From contig CAYPLH010000073.1 in NCBI GenBank assembly GCA_964411505.1, positions 1 through 17,422 on the forward strand: a stretch of 17,422 bases of DNA. Reading direction: 5' to 3'. Below, in pieces: positions 1 through 7,299 of the stretch (position 1 is the first letter of the stretch; each line of letters begins with the position of its first letter). A program made the position numbers and the translations under genes. The notes beneath the pieces were generated by a model, which did no database searches, had not been told where the DNA came from, and was given only the letters and a program-made list of their open reading frames with translations. This DNA is from CAYPLH01 sp964411505. GTDB lineage: Bacteria; Bacillota; Clostridia; CAYPLH01; DUMO01.

Positions 1-473
1 ATGTGGATGGATATTTCAGGGACAGATGTGTGTTTGCAGAGGAGATTGATATTTGTGACACTGTCAGTATGAATGTTAAGTACTCTGGTGGTGCTACTAT
101 GAGTTACTCTCTTACCGCACATTCGCCGTATGAAGGATACAAAATGGTCATAAATGGATCAGGAGGCAGGCTGGAAGTTGAAGATAATCATAGAAGGTCT
201 TTTGATGCTTATGCAGGATCTACCAGCAATAATTTGAGGGTATATAACAGAAAAGGCGATGAAATCTGTATTAAGGTACCAAAATTATCTGGAAGTCATG
301 GTGGTTCAGATGATATTCTCCTTAGAATACTTCTGAAGGATAACTATCCAGATCCGTATAGGTATGCGGCAGGTTCAAGAGCTGGAGCAATGTCGCTTAT
401 TATTGGTGCAGCAGCTAACATTTCTATAAAAGAAGGAAAACCTGTACATGTCAAAGACATATTAAAGCTTTAA
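1..473 (+). CDS. Gfo/Idh/MocA-family oxidoreductase, C-terminal part (5' end outside window)
   Basis: This is the last 156 codons of an NAD(P)-dependent sugar or inositol dehydrogenase-like protein. The reading frame is open at the left window edge, so the Rossmann domain and EKP motif lie upstream and cannot be seen. It aligns without gaps to the last 156 residues of the complete protein at 10514-11737, with 15 differences counted by hand (about 90% identity). This part is the C-terminal alpha/beta substrate and oligomerisation domain, and the conserved HGGSDD and GSRAGAMS blocks are present. The codon at position 3 is GTG, but it matches an internal Val of the paralog, so it is not a start. 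Similarity to the other copy continues for about 60 bp past the stop. The exact substrate cannot be told from sequence. Confidence 0.9.
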   Translation, partial: VDGYFRDRCVFAEEIDICDTVSMNVKYSGGATMSYSLTAHSPYEGYKMVINGSGGRLEVEDNHRRSFDAYAGSTSNNLRVYNRKGDEICIKVPKLSGSHGGSDDILLRILLKDNYPDPYRYAAGSRAGAMSLIIGAAANISIKEGKPVHVKDILKL

Positions 474-487
474 CCTAATTGAGAAGT

Positions 488-774
488 ATGTTTGATTATA
501 TGAAGGTGGCTTTTGGTGTAGTAATTATGGAAGTTGCTAGAAAGGCAATACCTGATCATCTTGTAGGATATAAAGATATCATCAGGGATTATAAGTGCTT
601 CCCAAGGGCTGCACTTTCGTATTTGATAGTGCAGGACACAGTCTCCAGATTGAAAGGAAAGAACTTTTTGATGCAAATGTATCAGATTGGCTGGAAAGAG
701 TTGAAATTGAAGATAAAATAAATAAACAACCTGAAAAAAAATGCATGCTTACAGTTGAAGTTGATTTCAAATAA
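488..774 (+). pseudogene. Collapsed alpha/beta-hydrolase gene remnant
   Basis: Reading from 488, the frame gives a short N-terminal stretch and then DHLVGYKDIIRDY...CFPRAALS. It must then shift frame at about 620-625 (one base missing) to continue as DSAGHSLQIERKELFDANV and SDWLERVE, ending at the TAA at 772-774. The block VGYKD...PRA...DxAGHxLQIE...LF...WLxRVE is the typical C-terminal end of small alpha/beta hydrolases and includes the catalytic His of the AGH motif. The nucleophile region is absent. The result is a gene with a tiny N-terminus, a large internal deletion and a frameshift. The first about 45 bases match the sequence after the paralogous oxidoreductase (11753-11809). An apparent 80-codon frame at 479-721 is only part of this broken gene. 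Confidence 0.65.
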
Positions 775-943
775 ATCTATAAATTTAATATTTGCAAGAA
801 AATTAAAATGTTAAATATCACTGAAATTGCTAATTGTAAACAATAGCAGGTTTCTGTATAGTTGAGAAAAAGGATCTGAACAAGCATAGAGAAAAATTTC
901 CATGAAATGTAAAATACAAGAGATAACTGAAGAGAGGAGTAAT

Positions 944-1123
944 ATGAATTTCTTTGAAAGATTAGAAAAAATTTTAAATCATACTAAAACCTTTCCAGAT
1001 TTTAAATTTATCATTGCCCATTTAGGTGGAAACTTCATTTACACAGCAACTCTTTTGGCATCAAAAAAGGGAAATGAAATCTCAAATTCAGATGATAAAA
1101 GTAGCGGAAGGGTTCCTAAATGA
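944..1123 (+). pseudogene. Probable amidohydrolase (TIM-barrel metal hydrolase) fragment
   Basis: An ATG at 944 has a good ribosome binding site (AGAGAGGAG, 932-940) and opens about 60 codons containing FERLEKIL, FPDFKFIIAHLGGN and ATLLASKKGN. A leucine-rich helix followed by PDxKFIIAHLGG is characteristic of the amidohydrolase_2 (PF04909-type) family, where this His is a metal ligand or active-site residue. Family members are usually 250-300 residues long, so nearly all of the barrel is missing. After LASKKGN the frame loses family character. A neighbouring frame gives IKVAEGFLNEFIGFAGG and ends at a TAG near 1160, which I cannot assign. Best read as a decayed remnant; a short expressed peptide cannot be excluded. 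Confidence 0.42.
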
Positions 1124-1433
1124 ATTTATAGGGTTTGCAGGTGGTCAAGTAGCCGGAGAAGTGTAGCAATAATTAATGATACGTAAGTATTAAGATTATT
1201 CTAAAACAGAATTAAACAAATGAATGTCGGATAAGAAACGACTGTTGATAAAATAACTGCTGATGTATCGGGAAATAAAACGGCTAAACAGCGCCAGTTG
1301 ACTGAATCTTAATCCAATGACTGTTAATAAAAAGATGCTTGTTGTAATTAACATAATCATAAAATAAAATAACTTTAGAGCATAGTTCGCAAATAAAAAA
1401 ATATGGCACTGAAGTATTAATAGCTGAAGTATT

Positions 1434-1454
1434 GGATAGAAAACTATCCTTTTT
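1434..1454 (+). terminator. Short intrinsic terminator candidate
   Basis: GGATAG (1434-1439), an AAAA loop and CTATCC (1444-1449) form a perfect 6-bp stem followed directly by five T residues (1450-1454). The stem is short and only moderately GC-rich, so strength is uncertain. Its position fits the end of a now decayed transcription unit and would insulate the transporter operon from upstream reads. Confidence 0.45.
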
Positions 1455-1510
1455 AAGTATCATAGAAACAAATTTTGTTTTATTTGAAAAAGGATTCAGT
1501 ATAGCAGAAC

Positions 1511-1539
1511 TTAATAATTAGTCAGTTACGCTATATATA
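1511..1539 (+). promoter_or_regulatory. Weak sigma-A promoter candidate for the transporter operon
   Basis: TTAATA (1511-1516), a 17-base spacer and TATATA (1534-1539) lie about 47 bases before the first permease start. Each box matches consensus at only four of six positions. It is the best spaced pair I can see between the terminator-like hairpin and the gene. In such AT-rich DNA a chance match is likely. Confidence 0.22.
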
Positions 1540-1586
1540 AAGAACTTAGGCTTTTAAATCAATTATGTTTGGGGGTGCTTATCTAA

Positions 1587-2501
1587 GTGACAAAGAAAAT
1601 AAAAAAAATTGAACAATTTCATTTAGTATATCTGATGTTATTGCCTGGAATATTAGTTACCGGTATTTTTAGCTATGCACCTATGTATGGGCTTTATATG
1701 GCGTTTTCAGACTACAAACTGGGCAGATCTATACTTGGAGCAAGGTTTGTAGGTTTGGCAAACTTTAAGGAGTTTATCCTTGATTCCATTGACTTCTTGT
1801 CTCTACTTAGGAATACTATAGCGATGAACATTCTTTCGCTTTTTATAGGTTTACTGGTAGCAATGATAATGGCAATTATTTTGAATGAAACACATGTTTT
1901 AAGGATTAAAAAAATTGTTCAGACATCTACTTTCTTTCCATTTTTTATATCTTGGGTTATAGTTTATAATATTTTCAGTGTTTTTCTAGGATCGCAATCA
2001 GGAGTTTTGAATACATTTATGAAAGATATTGGATTAATAAAAAAGAGTATTAATTATCTGACTGATCCTAGGTATTCATGGGGGCTGATAGTTGGAGCAA
2101 ACTTATGGAAGATGCTAGGATATAATTCAGTATTGTTTCTTGCATCTATATCAGGTATCGAAGTAGACTTGTATGAAGCGGCAGATATTGATGGTGCAGA
2201 TAGGCTGCAAAAAATTTGGTTCATTACAATTCCAGCAATTTTACCTACACTACAGGTATTACTTGTTTTAAATTTTGGACATATATTTTCATCCAACTTT
2301 GACCAATTTTATCTTTTTACCAATGGATTGAATCGTCCTACGATGGAAGTGTTTGACATGTATGTCTATAGGTTTGGATTAAAACAACTGAATTATTCAT
2401 ATGCTACTGCTGTGGGGTTTGGAAAATCATTTGCTGGGCTAATCATGATAATTATTATGAATAGGGTTTCAAAGAAAGTGAGCGGTAGAAGCGTATTTTA
2501 A
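1587..2501 (+). CDS. ABC sugar transporter permease, LplB/YtcP type (subunit 1)
   Basis: A 304-residue inner-membrane permease of a carbohydrate ABC importer. The N-terminus carries LMLLPGILVTGIFSYAPMYG, the usual first membrane segment and periplasm-facing SYxPMYG signature of LplB-like permeases. The ATPase-docking EAA loop is visible as EAADIDGADRLQKIWFITIP from residue 197. About six hydrophobic segments are present and the length is normal. The start is GTG at 1587: a stop codon lies immediately upstream in frame, and GGGGGTG (1571-1577) provides the ribosome binding site. The second permease follows after 13 bases, so the two are surely co-transcribed. The sugar cannot be deduced; relatives in Bacillota take up plant-polysaccharide oligomers. 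Confidence 0.93.
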   Translation: MTKKIKKIEQFHLVYLMLLPGILVTGIFSYAPMYGLYMAFSDYKLGRSILGARFVGLANFKEFILDSIDFLSLLRNTIAMNILSLFIGLLVAMIMAIILNETHVLRIKKIVQTSTFFPFFISWVIVYNIFSVFLGSQSGVLNTFMKDIGLIKKSINYLTDPRYSWGLIVGANLWKMLGYNSVLFLASISGIEVDLYEAADIDGADRLQKIWFITIPAILPTLQVLLVLNFGHIFSSNFDQFYLFTNGLNRPTMEVFDMYVYRFGLKQLNYSYATAVGFGKSFAGLIMIIIMNRVSKKVSGRSVF

Positions 2502-2514
2502 TAAGGGGGCAAAA

Positions 2515-3429
2515 ATGATCGCGATAACAAATATTCTAGTTAAAATTCGTCGGTTTTTTAACTATACATTAGACTTTTATGTATATTTAATTCTTTTTTT
2601 AGTTTTTTTGGTGACTGCATATCCGTTTTGGTATATACTTGTTTATTCCGTGAGTGACCCTCTAAAAATTAGATCAGGTTTTATGTTTCTTCCTAAAGGT
2701 TTTTCTTTAGAGGCCTACAGATCCGTATTCAGCAATTTAGTTGTATTAAAAGCTTTTTTTGTATCAGTATTAAGAAGTATATCAGGACCTTTGTTAAGCA
2801 CGACTGTTTCCTTGCTTGTAGCTTATGGTTTAAGCAGGAAAGACCTGCCGGGTAGGAAAGCTATTACATGGTACTTTATTATAACTATGTATTTCGGGGC
2901 AGGTTTAATACCCACTTATGTTCTTATGAAAGCATTGAAGCTGGTGGGTAGCTTTTGGATTTATATTTTACCAGGTATGATGAATGTGTTTGGCATGATT
3001 CTAATGAGGACATATATTGAGTCATTACCTGAAGAGTTACATGATTCAGCTTATATAGACGGAGCTAACGAACTTGTAATATTCTTTAAAATAATTGCTC
3101 CACTTTGTATACCTGTTATTGCTGCAATTGCATTGCTTTCATGTGTAGGGCACTGGAATAGTTATACTGATACTCTGATTTATAACTCGCTAAAAAAGGA
3201 GCTACATACACTTCAGTATGTTCTGGTACAGTTTGTACATTCAATTTCTGCAAGAGAATCATCGACCAGTATTGATGAAATGATAGCTCACTCTGATAGG
3301 ATAACTCTCACACCGATGGTTGTAAGGATGGCAATTACTATTATAACGGTATTGCCAATTTCGATGGTATATCCTTTTATGCAAAGGTATTTTATAAAAG
3401 GAATAATGATTGGAGCAGTGAAGGGGTAA
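2515..3429 (+). CDS. ABC sugar transporter permease, LplC/YtcP type (subunit 2)
   Basis: A 304-residue partner permease. The N-terminal hydrophobic segment runs to AYPFWYILVYSVSDP, the signature of the LplC/YtcP/AraQ-like second subunit. The EAA-type loop is DSAYIDGANELVIFFKIIAP from residue 177, and the C-terminus ends in PFMQRYFIKGIMIGAVKG, typical of this family. The ATG at 2515 is preceded by AAGGGGGC (2503-2510). It is predicted to form a heterodimer with the product of the preceding gene. No ATP-binding subunit follows; transporters of this kind are commonly served by a shared MsmX-type ATPase encoded elsewhere (family knowledge). Confidence 0.93.
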   Translation: MIAITNILVKIRRFFNYTLDFYVYLILFLVFLVTAYPFWYILVYSVSDPLKIRSGFMFLPKGFSLEAYRSVFSNLVVLKAFFVSVLRSISGPLLSTTVSLLVAYGLSRKDLPGRKAITWYFIITMYFGAGLIPTYVLMKALKLVGSFWIYILPGMMNVFGMILMRTYIESLPEELHDSAYIDGANELVIFFKIIAPLCIPVIAAIALLSCVGHWNSYTDTLIYNSLKKELHTLQYVLVQFVHSISARESSTSIDEMIAHSDRITLTPMVVRMAITIITVLPISMVYPFMQRYFIKGIMIGAVKG

Positions 3430-3482
3430 GGCACTACTATTGATGAATTTTTTACTAAAGAATCATGCAGACAAATATTCCA

Positions 3483-3497
3483 GGAATAACCTATTCC
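3483..3497. repeat. Small inverted repeat between permease and receptor genes
   Basis: GGAATA, ACC, TATTCC form a perfect 6-bp dyad in the 119-base gap between the second permease and the first receptor gene. There is no T-run after it, so it is not a terminator. It could be a small mRNA structure that tunes relative expression of receptor and permease, or chance. Confidence 0.35.
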
Positions 3498-3548
3498 GGA
3501 GGGATAGTTATTTATATAAAAATCTAATTTTAAGGAGGGTATATTACA

Positions 3549-5276
3549 ATGAAAAAGCTGTCTATGAGGATTGCGGCAACGATACTAACATTATTATTAT
3601 GTTTATCAGTGTTTGCAGGATGCACTCAAGTAAGTGATGACACAACAGGAACTGAAAATGGTTCCGCTTCTAAAAAGGATCCGCTTGATAAGTCAGAGTA
3701 CTATGAGGTTATTCTTTTTACAACTGATCCAAAAATTGCAGAATATCAGAGTCAGAACTACTTTGACAATTTAGTGAAGGAGAAGTTTAATTTTGGTGTT
3801 GAATATGTTAACTACCCTGGAGATCCGCTAGAAAAACTTGCACTAATGCTTTCAGCCGGTGATTATACGGATTTAGTAATTACAAAAACTGAAAAGTACT
3901 TAAAAGCATACGTTGATGCAGGTGCTCTTATAGAATTGGATCCTTTGATTGAAAAATATGGGGAGAACATAAAAAAGACACATAAAGAACGTATACCATA
4001 CTGGAGGGCACAATCAGGTCTTAATGATGGAAAACTATGGTATTGGACATTTACTGAACCATCATATAGCTATGGTGTTTCCTCAGCTCTTAATGAGTGG
4101 AAAATACGTTCTGATATTCTAGAGCAGCAAGAATACCCTGAAGTAAGAAATGAAGATGATGTATTTGCATTAGTTAAGCAGGGTGTTAAGGATAATCCGA
4201 CAACCAATGGCGAACCTACAGCAGGATTTGGTACTCCGCTGAGAGACCCAAATAGTATTGAGTGCGCCACTTACTTTTTTGATGCTGGACGCTTAAGTCA
4301 CATGACATATAAAAATGGTTCTATGTGGGACACTGAAAAAGGCGAATTTATAGATGCTGTGACAGACTATTCTTTTAAAGACGGACTTTTGTTCTATAAT
4401 AGGATGTGGAGGGAAGGACTTGTTGACAGAGATGTGATTACCTACTCATCGTCAGAATTCCAGAACAAGATGTCTACAGGGTATGGACTATGCACTTATT
4501 TCTATGGTTGGAACTGGCAAAATTGGAATGAAAACTTAGGAAAACTTGGGCATGAATTCCGTTATGTTCCAATTCCTTCACAGTTTAAGCAAATGCAAGA
4601 AAAAGGGCACAAAAAGATATATCCTATAACAAATGGAGAAATTTGGTCAAGTTATTCCATAACCACAAATGCTAAATATCCTGAACGAATTATGGAAGTC
4701 GCTGATTGGATGATGTCAGAGGAAGGTCTGATAGCGGCAGGTTGGGGAGAAAAAGGTGTACAGTACACTATAAATAGTGATGGTTTACGCATACCAACTG
4801 CTGAACATATGCAAAAGATGCAAACCGATGAGAACTACAAATACACTTGTACAGCTTATTCGAGTTTAGGACTTTTTGGTGGACTTGATTCTAATGGTCA
4901 GAATTATAGAATGTCTGCTGATAGCACGTATGTTGATCAAATGGTAGACCCCAAGGTTTATGATGTGTATAGTCATTATGGATGGATGAATATTTATGAA
5001 GCACACAATAAAAACAAGAACTTTGAATCGGACTATGCTTACCCTGTAGGATTTACTATGATTATGCCAAACTATAGTGATGAGCAAAATAAAAACTGGG
5101 AAAGAATAGATACCATTACTGTTGACTATACAATAAAACTTATTACTGCTGAGAGCTTGGAACAGTTTAATACATTGTATGAAGAACTAATTCAAAACCG
5201 TAAAGATCTTGGTATTGATGAGATGATTAAATTGAGGAATGAAACATATGATGAGTTGATGAAGGGCGTAAAATAA
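3549..5276 (+). CDS. Extracellular solute-binding lipoprotein 1 (LplA-like)
   Basis: A 575-residue substrate receptor of the ABC importer. The signal peptide is MKKLSMRIAATILTLLLC with a lipobox VFAGC, so processing and lipid attachment are expected at Cys25. This is followed by an acidic, Ser/Thr-rich linker and then DPLDKSEYYEVILF, the start of the two-lobed binding fold. Length is typical of the large LplA-like (about 500-600 residue) receptors that bind oligosaccharides. Aromatic-rich stretches (YGWNWQNWNE, WYWTF) are suitable for sugar stacking. The ATG at 3549 sits 10 bases after GGAGG (3534-3538). It follows the permeases and is followed by a strong terminator at 5308-5346, so it likely closes the operon. 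A close paralog lies downstream at 5437. Confidence 0.93.
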   Translation: MKKLSMRIAATILTLLLCLSVFAGCTQVSDDTTGTENGSASKKDPLDKSEYYEVILFTTDPKIAEYQSQNYFDNLVKEKFNFGVEYVNYPGDPLEKLALMLSAGDYTDLVITKTEKYLKAYVDAGALIELDPLIEKYGENIKKTHKERIPYWRAQSGLNDGKLWYWTFTEPSYSYGVSSALNEWKIRSDILEQQEYPEVRNEDDVFALVKQGVKDNPTTNGEPTAGFGTPLRDPNSIECATYFFDAGRLSHMTYKNGSMWDTEKGEFIDAVTDYSFKDGLLFYNRMWREGLVDRDVITYSSSEFQNKMSTGYGLCTYFYGWNWQNWNENLGKLGHEFRYVPIPSQFKQMQEKGHKKIYPITNGEIWSSYSITTNAKYPERIMEVADWMMSEEGLIAAGWGEKGVQYTINSDGLRIPTAEHMQKMQTDENYKYTCTAYSSLGLFGGLDSNGQNYRMSADSTYVDQMVDPKVYDVYSHYGWMNIYEAHNKNKNFESDYAYPVGFTMIMPNYSDEQNKNWERIDTITVDYTIKLITAESLEQFNTLYEELIQNRKDLGIDEMIKLRNETYDELMKGVK

Positions 5277-5307
5277 TAAATCTGGTTAACTAATATAGTT
5301 TAAAAAA

Positions 5308-5346
5308 AGAAAGGTCTTCTTTGCATTATGCGAAGGAGGCTTTTCT
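5308..5346 (+). terminator. Strong rho-independent terminator after the transporter operon
   Basis: An 18-bp uninterrupted stem, counting G-T pairs, is formed by 5308-5325 and 5329-5346 with a three-base loop. The 3' arm ends in GGCTTTTCT, and the 5' arm is preceded by a run of A, so the structure could work in both directions. It lies 32 bases after the stop of receptor 1 and upstream of the promoter for receptor 2, separating the two transcription units. Confidence 0.8.
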
Positions 5347-5362
5347 AGGAATTTCATAAACC

Positions 5363-5391
5363 TTGCTGTTTTTACTGGAATAAATTATAAT
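5363..5391 (+). promoter_or_regulatory. Sigma-A type promoter for receptor 2
   Basis: TTGCTG (5363-5368) and a perfect TATAAT (5386-5391) are separated by exactly 17 bases. The promoter starts 17 bases after the terminator stem and lies 46 bases before the ATG at 5437. It should give receptor 2, and possibly the regulator gene behind it, expression independent of the permease operon. No obvious dyad operator overlaps it. Confidence 0.75.
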
Positions 5392-5436
5392 TATATTAAG
5401 ATTAATGATTTAAATTTTTACTAAGGTGGTTTTACA

Positions 5437-7212
5437 ATGCGAAGTGTAAAATCAAGTAGTATAAGGTCTGTTTTAGTGGTAATTCTGGCATTATTGATTG
5501 TAATGCCTTGTTCTGGATGCATGGTAAACTCATCATTAATAATTCCGGAAGATTATGATGAGAAAAATACAACGAATGAATCATCCGATGATAATAAAAA
5601 AACAAAGGCTCCTCTTGACAAGTCAGAGTATTATGAAATTGTGTTTTTACAGGAAAATGCAAGCCCTGGGTGGGAACAATATAATGAACAGAATTACTTT
5701 CGAAAAACATTAAAAGAAAAATTTAACTTTGGATATGAGATTATTGGCTATATTGGTAACTCCTATGAAAAGCTTGCACTAATGCTTGCATCGGGGGATT
5801 ACCCGGAACTGGTCGGTACAAAAACAGAAAAGTATTTACGAATTTATATACAGGAAGGGGCGCTTATTGAGCTTGAACCATTGATGGATAAATATGGTCC
5901 AAATTTTAAGGAAAGACACAAGGAACAGATACCCTTCTGGAAAGTTATGTCAGGTATAGATGATGGTAGGATTTGGTTTTATACAACCTATGAGCCAAGT
6001 ATGAGTTATGGCAGGACTGTGGCAATAAATGAATGGAAGTTGCGCTCTGATATTTTGGAACAGCAGAATTACCCAGAAATAAGGAATGAAGATGATATAT
6101 TTGAAGTGCTCAAGAGAGGTATGAAAGACAACCCATATACAAACGGAGAGCCAACAGCAGGTTTTTCCATACCACTGCAGTCAACAAGTGGTATAACCTG
6201 TGCGACTTATATTTTTAACATGGGGCGTCTGAGTCATATGACTCTTCAGTATGGTTCTGTATGGGATCCTAATCAGGAAATTTTTATCGATGTTGCAAAA
6301 GATTATTCATATAAAGATGGACTACTATTTTATAATAAACTTTGGCGAGAAGGATTGTTTGACAGGGATGCTGTAACCTATCCACTCGATAGGTTTATTA
6401 ATAAAATGAAACAGGGATATGCACTTGCAACATATTTCCATGGTTGGGACTGGCAGACCTGGAATCAGTATCTAAAGCTTGGTGGTAAAGATTATAGGTA
6501 TATTCCATTTCCCTTGCAGCTTGAAAGCCAGATGGAAAAAGGAGAAGAAAAGATATATCCCATTAATAATGGAGAGATATGGTCTAGTATGTCAATTACA
6601 AAAAATGCACGTTATCCCGAGAGAATAATGGAAGTATTAGATTGGTGTGCAACAGATGAAGGTCTTATCGCCTGTGGCTGGGGAGAAGAAGGTAAGCAAT
6701 ATTCAATTAATCATAATGGGCTGCGTGTGCCAACAATCGAACATGTCGAAAAAATGCAGACTGATCAGGATTACATATATAGTTGGATGGGTACACAGAT
6801 CTTTGGCTTTTTTTGTGGACTTGACCAAAATGGTCAGAACTACAACATGCAGCATGATGATGAGTTTTTAAAGCTATCTTCTGATCCGAAGGTAACTAGA
6901 ACATACGAACACTATGGTTGGAATAGCATCTATGAATCTCATAATGAAAATGAAAACTTTAAAGCGGTATATGATTATCCCCTTGGCTTCAAAATGTTTA
7001 TCCCTGATTACAGTTTTCAGGAAAAGAAAGCATTTGAAAGGATAGATATCCTGACTAATGATTATACAATGAAATTAATTACTTCAGAGAGCATCGAAAA
7101 ATTTAATATATTATATGAAGAAATGCTTAATAAGCGCGATGCGCTGGGGCTTCCATTTCTTATAGAAAAGCGAAATAATGAATATAAAGAGCTAGAAGAA
7201 AAACTTTATTAA
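5437..7212 (+). CDS. Extracellular solute-binding lipoprotein 2 (LplA-like, paralog of receptor 1)
   Basis: A 591-residue lipoprotein receptor. The signal peptide ends in PCSGC, giving a predicted lipidated Cys28; the -3 position of the lipobox is Cys rather than the usual Leu. After an Asn/Lys/Asp-rich linker it aligns along its whole length with receptor 1 (for example KSEYYE, KLALMLxSGDY, GALIEL, NEWKxRSDILEQQ, NGEPTAGF, ERIMEV), with well over half of residues identical by eye. AAGGTGG (5423-5429) precedes the ATG by seven bases. It has no permease of its own and probably shares the pair at 1587-3429, or it could act with the neighbouring sensor-regulator. It was likely produced by local duplication followed by divergence. 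Confidence 0.92.
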   Translation: MRSVKSSSIRSVLVVILALLIVMPCSGCMVNSSLIIPEDYDEKNTTNESSDDNKKTKAPLDKSEYYEIVFLQENASPGWEQYNEQNYFRKTLKEKFNFGYEIIGYIGNSYEKLALMLASGDYPELVGTKTEKYLRIYIQEGALIELEPLMDKYGPNFKERHKEQIPFWKVMSGIDDGRIWFYTTYEPSMSYGRTVAINEWKLRSDILEQQNYPEIRNEDDIFEVLKRGMKDNPYTNGEPTAGFSIPLQSTSGITCATYIFNMGRLSHMTLQYGSVWDPNQEIFIDVAKDYSYKDGLLFYNKLWREGLFDRDAVTYPLDRFINKMKQGYALATYFHGWDWQTWNQYLKLGGKDYRYIPFPLQLESQMEKGEEKIYPINNGEIWSSMSITKNARYPERIMEVLDWCATDEGLIACGWGEEGKQYSINHNGLRVPTIEHVEKMQTDQDYIYSWMGTQIFGFFCGLDQNGQNYNMQHDDEFLKLSSDPKVTRTYEHYGWNSIYESHNENENFKAVYDYPLGFKMFIPDYSFQEKKAFERIDILTNDYTMKLITSESIEKFNILYEEMLNKRDALGLPFLIEKRNNEYKELEEKLY

Positions 7213-7299
7213 TATTTATACAAAACATAAAGTTTTAATCATGTGTTAATATATAAGAGAAGCGTAGTGGCATATTATATTATTTTGTAGGTGAGTTAA

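Larger units (their letters stand above)
775..1586. other. Mostly non-coding decayed region upstream of the transporter
   Basis: Apart from the amidohydrolase-like fragment, this stretch has stops in all forward frames and no recognisable complete gene. It is very AT-rich and looks like decayed coding sequence rather than a designed regulatory region. Within it are a 15-base imperfect tandem repeat (CTGAAGTATT at 1409-1418 and 1424-1433), a terminator-like hairpin (1434-1454) and a weak promoter candidate (1511-1539) ahead of the first permease. Confidence 0.55.

Noticed and set aside
902..943. ATG at 902 as the start of the amidohydrolase-like fragment
   Set aside because: No suitable ribosome binding site before 902, while AGAGAGGAG precedes the ATG at 944.
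474..1586. Insertion sequence or phage remnant as the cause of the decayed region
   Set aside because: No transposase or integrase motif, terminal inverted repeat pair or target duplication could be found by reading both strands.
3440..3637. 65-codon frame running from the permease-receptor gap into receptor 1
   Set aside because: It overlaps the receptor signal peptide in another frame, has no ribosome binding site and no recognisable domain.
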